DNA of 64,000 bases from Hibiscus mutabilis (taxonomy: Eukaryota; Streptophyta; Magnoliopsida; Malvales; Malvaceae). How positions within the stretch are numbered: the stretch's first letter is position 1; every line of letters begins with the position of its first letter. Under the pieces are notes generated by a model. That model searched no databases. It was not told where the DNA came from and was given only the letters and a program-made list of their open reading frames with translations. This document shows positions 59,135 through 64,000 of this stretch, piece by piece. Location of the stretch: NCBI GenBank assembly GCA_019671005.1, contig CM033745.1:33259526-33323525 (forward strand). Reading direction: 5' to 3'. Both the position numbers and the translations under genes were made by a program.

Positions 59135-61744
59135 ATGACATCTACCTCCGGGCTAAACATGTTCGAGTTGCAATCGATCACTAAACCATCATTCTTCAAT
59201 AGGGATAATTATCCCTATTGGAAGAACCATATAAGACTCTTCATCAAATCTAATGACTATGTCCTTTGGGATATAGTGGAAGATGGACCGGCCATTCCAA
59301 TGAAAAGATATGGAGAATGAAGACTTGTTCTGAAGACAAAGGTAGAGATGACCGATGAAGATCGGAGAAGACTCCAAATAAACGACAAGGCTCTACACAT
59401 TATATTTTGTGCACTCAGACCCGATATGTACGTCAAAATGTCATCGTGCACAAGTGCGAAAGAGGTGTGGGATAAGCTAGAGACCACTTACGAAGACATC
59501 AACGATGTAAAGGAAACCAAGATTGGAATCCTTAATTTGAGTTACGAGAACTTCAAGATAGAGCCAGATGAGAGCATCTCCAAAATGTTTGATCATTTTT
59601 CGGTCATAGTAAATGGTCTCAAGGGCTTTGGTAAGATCATTCCCGAAGACAAGCTTGTTCGAAAGCTTTTTTACTCTTTTCTCGAATCATGGGGTGGAAA
59701 GAGAACCGCTATCATCGAGACCAAGAATTTAAAGACGTTGAAGCTCGATGAGTTGGTAAAATCTCTCCTTACTCATGAGATCATAAAGCAAGGAAGGGAA
59801 GAAGAGAGAACAGAAAAGAGTTAAGAAGCAAGAGGTGGAGAAGAAGAAACAATGGATTGCTCTCAAAGCTTTACTACCATAAGGAGAGAGCAATTAAAGT
59901 GAAGATGAATTTGAAGAATTGGCTATGATAGCCAAGAGATTCTCTTGGTTCATGAAGTTCAACCGGGGAAGAAAGTTCCAAAGAAGAAGAGACTTTAAGC
60001 ACAAAAGTAAAGAAGAAGAGAATGATCAACTCATTTGTTATGAGTGCAAGAAGCCGGGACACATAAAATTGGATTGCCCTCAACTCAAGAAGAAGGGCTT
60101 CGAGAAGAAGAAGAAGTTAAAGGCTCATATTGCTACTTAGAGTGATGAGGAATCATCATCTAATAAAAAGGAGCACGAAGTGGCCAACCTTTGCCTCATG
60201 GCTCTTGATGATGATCCAAAGGTAAGCCCTAACTCATCTAATTTTGATTTCACATTTGACGAGCTTTAAGATGCATATGCTGACTTACAAGAGGTTTATG
60301 ACGAGTTGGTGGAAAAATACAAAGAATCAGTTTTGAAAAACAAGAAAATGATTTCCGATTTAAAAACCCAAAATGATTCTCTTTCCAAAACCAACTCGAA
60401 ACTTGAAGAGAAGATTTAGGTTTTAAAAGATGATTTAAAATATTTTCAAAATGAAAATGTTGATTTAAACAATCTTCTCTCTAAAGTTCATGATGATCAC
60501 CACAAGGTGGTGAATGAGCTTAAAGCTTCTCTTGATGTAGTTGGGAAACGAGGTTTTGAAAAAGCAAGTTCTTCAAAACCCAACTATGTGAAGAAAAGCT
60601 TTAATGGCTACAAACAAAGAAGCTATCAAAAGTACACTAAAGGTAAAAAACTTGGGAGTGTATGGGTTCCTAAGGAACTAGTAGCTTCTAACAATATCCA
60701 TGCTATTTCTTCTTGGATTCCTAAGGGAACCAAGTATTTGAGAGCTAACTCACATGTACCCAAAATGATTTGGGTACCAAAAATTAAGAACTAATCTTTG
60801 TTTGTAGAGGGCATTGCTACAAGGCCAAAGCTTCAAGTTAAAATACTTGGTACCTTGATAGTGGATGCTCAAGACATATGACCAACGACAAGATTAGATT
60901 CATGGAGCTAAAGCCAATGAGTGGAGTGGTGACATTTGGTGACAACTCCAAAGGACACATTGAGGGTATTGGTTCTATTGGTAATCTCTCTTCTATACTC
61001 ATTGAAGATGTTTTATATGTCAATGGTCTAAAACATAACTTGTTGAGTATTAGTCAATTATATGATAAGAGTTTTAATGTTCTTTTCTATGTTAATGGTT
61101 GCAAAATTGTAGACATTAAAGCAAATAAAATAATGCTCATTGGTCATCGCATAGGTAACATATACATGGTGCATTTAGATGACATTCATACATCCCATGC
61201 ATGTTTGGTTGCTCAAAAAGAAAATGATGTATGGTTATGACAAAGAAAACTAGGGCATGCTAGCATAAATGTTTTAGAGAAATTGGTTTCCCAAAATCTA
61301 GTAAGAGGTTTACCTAAGCTAAAATTTTCTTTAGATAAAATTTGTGATGCATGTGCTAAGGGTAAACAAAAACGAGTCTCTTTTAAATCCATTAATGATG
61401 TTTCATCTAGTAGGGTATTACAATTGATCCATATGGATCTCTTTGGGCCAATTAGGACTATGAGCTAGGGTGGTAAGTCATATGCATATGTGTTAGTAGA
61501 TGACTATTCTAGATACACTTGGGTTCTCTTTTTAAGTACTAAAGATGAGGCTTTAGAAAAGTTTATCACATTTTCAAAAATCACTCAAAATGACCTTGGT
61601 CTAAATATTTCCCATATTAGTAGTGACCATGGAACAAAATTTCAAAATCTAGGTTTTGATGATTTTTGTAACTCTAATGGTATTAGCCATAATTTTTCTA
61701 CACCTCACACTCCTCAACAAAATGGGGTAGTTGAGAGGAAAAAC
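59135..61744 (+). pseudogene. Copia gag, protease and integrase N-terminal half (broken)
   Basis: Gag starts at the ATG at 59135. The UBN2-type domain continues to about 59824, with a TGA at 59318-59320 and a frame change. The zinc knuckle CYECKKPGHIKLDC at about 60036-60080 is complete, unlike that of the sister copy. A basic/coiled-coil spacer runs 60290-60790. The protease active site YLDSGCSRHM is at about 60850-60880. The GAG-pre-integrase region (60960-61280) and integrase core (to 61744) follow, the core with HSTPHTPQQNG-like residues written here as FSTPHTPQQNG. Several in-frame stops show that it is not functional. Confidence 0.85.
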
Positions 61745-63739
61745 TGTCACACCCTAAAAACTGGTCTAGTCGGGGTTAGGTTTCGGTGATCAAATATTCT
61801 GTACCGGTTACGTAATTTGCTCAATCTTGTACCTAGTTTGAAGCAATAAAGGTTATTCGGGCTAACTGTATCAGTTTACTATAAAAAAAACGTGAGTAGG
61901 GGGACCTACGGCTGATTCCTTCAAATTGAAGGAATTTGCCTTGAAATCCCCACATTAGGGGATAATGCAGCATAAGGCCATATTGGCCTTCCACCACGTG
62001 GCATGGCATAGGGGGAATTATACCCCAAATTGTGCCATGGCTCCAACGTATGTGGAGCTTGAAGGCATCAATTTGAGGCCGACTAATTGTATATAAGGGG
62101 GGATTGTTGCGAAAGAAAAATATGGAGAAAGTAGGGAACGAACAAATCAGTTCAGCGATACGTTGGTAAGCTCGAGTTTTTTGGTTTAATAAATTTGAGT
62201 CCTTGCTATCGATCGACTCAAGAGGTTGATAAAGAACAACCGTCATCTCTTCTGAAAGCCAAGGATAAAGGCACTGTTATCTGAGGGTCTTAAAACATCA
62301 GGTTGTCGAGGTGAGTGTAGTTGTGTCAAGGGATAGGCTCGGTGCCATCCTGTTGCATTATTTTGTGATTAAGTTTGTATTTGTTTAAATGGCTCACGTA
62401 GAACAACTATGTTGAATTCGATTGGCAAATCCGGTAAGTACCTGCATTGCTTTGATATGTGCAAATATGACTATGATATGCTACACGTATGTGATATATG
62501 AAAATAATATGAAATGTAACATGATATGGAGCTAAGGCTCATTTTGATATTTAATATTATATAACTTGAGAAAAAATATGGACTATGTGATTTGTATAAT
62601 TATGGACATTGGATACAATTGGCATGCCATAGGATTATTGAGCTCGGCTAAGTAAGGGAAGACTACGATCCAGGGCTACGACCTATATGTGGGGGAAATA
62701 AGGTCGGCTATGTAAGGGATATATCTCCGGAGCTACGGCTCAAGGGCTACGGCCCACTCTCCGTTATATGTGTTGGTGAACAGGGGAATCCGTGTATCTA
62801 ATGGTACCTAATGTGATACGTGCTTATAAATTGTGCTATATGAATTACGATATGAATATGTGAAATGTATATGTGAATATGAAAGCATAAAAATAAGTAA
62901 AATAAAGCATGAATTATGTGTAGTGTAATATGACTACTTGTATATTTAATCATCATGCCATGCATATTATTAATCATTTATTGTAATTGTTATAACTACC
63001 TCACTAGGCTTTGTAAGCCTAACATGCGTGTCTCATGCATTTTCAGAACCTTGATCAAATCCGAGCCTTGATCGTGTTATTGCGGTTGCAAGTCACGTCC
63101 CTGCCATATATGTATGTTATCTTTTGCTATAAACTCCTAGTAAAATGGCATATGACCCAACTTGTTTTGTATAAGCCTTTCTATGATTGTATGATGACTT
63201 GGTAATATGGTTTTGTTGTATGCTTAGATTTGGATAGGTTAAAATGGTTAAAAGGTGCCTAAAATGAGCCTAAGGTGAAAACTTGGTAAATGGATTCCAA
63301 ACGCCCTAAAACTTGACGTACCAATAGGAACATGGTTTATAAGTGTACTGGTAAAATTTGGTAAATTTAGTTAAGTCATAGAACTGGTTTTTCATAAAAA
63401 GTCTCAAATTGGTTTAATTGGCTTAGTAATTCGATAGGTTCTAATAATTAAACCCTTAGATCAATAATTGGAGAGTTTAATTACAATTGGTAATACGAAA
63501 TCGAATTAAAATCAATAACTGGTAAAAATTTACAATTTAGTCTCTAAGGTTAAGAAAAGTTTAAAATTGACCCCAACTCCGATTAAGTTTAGTAACAAAC
63601 AAAGTGGATAAGTCTTAAGAATAATTAATATGATTCGTAGATTAGGTTTTGAACTCTAAACCCGATTTGAACCTCCAATTAGTCTTCCGATAACATTATC
63701 CGACCCAGATCTCTACCAGACCAGGAAGGGGGTGTTACA
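61745..63739 (+). mobile_element. 1995-bp gypsy-type solo LTR inserted in the copia integrase
   Basis: It begins TGTCACACCC, ends GGTGTTACA and is flanked by perfect AAAAC duplications (61740-61744 and 63740-63744). Removing it restores the integrase sequence VVERKN-RTLEEMAR across the junction. A TATATAAGG TATA box lies at about 62090. The ATTGGCATGCCATAGG block at about 62619-62635 is shared with the gypsy LTRs at 2531-5350 and 14300-19941. No internal coding sequence or second LTR, so it is a solo LTR left by recombination. Confidence 0.9.
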
Positions 63740-63744
63740 AAAAC

Positions 63745-64000
63745 CGTACTTTAGAAGAAATGGCTAGAATCATGCTTTGTGAAAACAATTTACCTAAGTA
63801 TTTTTGGGTGGAAGCCACAAACACCGCTTGTTATATCATAAATTGAGTAATGATTAGGCCACTTTTAAAGAAAACTCCTTACGAGATTTTAAAATCAAAG
63901 AATCCTAACATTAGCTATTTTCATCATTTTGGATGCAAGTGTTTTGTTTTAAACAACGGAAAAGATAATTTAGATAAATTTGATGTTAAAAGTGATGAAG
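63745..64000 (+). pseudogene. Copia integrase, C-terminal continuation
   Basis: It resumes with RTLEEMARIMLCENNLPKYF and reads to the window edge through the FGCKCFVLNN region. One in-frame TGA at about 63845 (ACYIIN*V) confirms decay. The same stretch is intact at 21540-21923 in the sister copy. Confidence 0.88.

Larger units (their letters stand above)
57728..64000 (+). mobile_element. Ty1/copia element, sister of 12648-28960, running off the right edge
   Basis: 5' LTR (57728-59048), primer site (59051-59062), gag, protease, integrase. An inserted solo LTR then splits the integrase, which resumes to the edge. It shares LTR ends, the gag start region and integrase sequence with the minus-strand element at 12.6-29 kb. 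Stops at 59318-59320 and elsewhere show that this copy is also dead. Confidence 0.9.

Overview
This window looks like nuclear DNA from a dicot plant. Genes have plant-type introns, most of the sequence is LTR retrotransposon, and there are SINEs, MITEs and a fragment of plastid ndhF. The many GTATCGATAC-type motifs inside the LTRs remind me of Malvaceae genomes (cotton, cacao), but that placement is an inference.

Left part (1-28.96 kb) is retrotransposon sequence. A minus-strand Ty3/gypsy element (1-5350) runs off the left edge. A decayed minus-strand Ty1/copia element follows (6642-11887). A second, larger minus-strand copia element spans 12648-28960 and has near-matching 5-bp target-site duplications. 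It has been invaded by a 5.6-kb solo LTR (14300-19941, perfect TSD), an 833-bp solo LTR rich in heat-shock-element-like motifs (22634-23466), and a 2.25-kb Tat-like solo LTR (26417-28668). A piece of gypsy LTR replaces its RNase H end.

Middle part (29.8-55.8 kb) is a gene island. A 1.2-kb foldback Mutator-like element with a perfect 9-bp TSD lies just upstream of an intact 10-exon gene for a TOM1-like (VHS-GAT) ubiquitin-sorting protein. Convergent to it lies EMC1, the largest ER membrane complex subunit. Its 12 exons are recognisable but carry at least five disabling lesions. Next comes a spacer with a cluster of small TIR elements that have telomere-like cores, a SINE with a 21-bp TSD and a plastid ndhF fragment. 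Then come a decayed PPR gene and an intact 3-exon Mpv17/PMP22-family gene, followed by a second SINE.

Right part (57.7-64 kb) is a plus-strand copia element of the same family as the 12.6-29 kb one. Its integrase is split by a 1995-bp solo LTR with a perfect AAAAC TSD. The element runs off the right edge.

I found no convincing tRNA, rRNA or CRISPR array. Coordinates for exons and transposon ends were read by eye from the bases.
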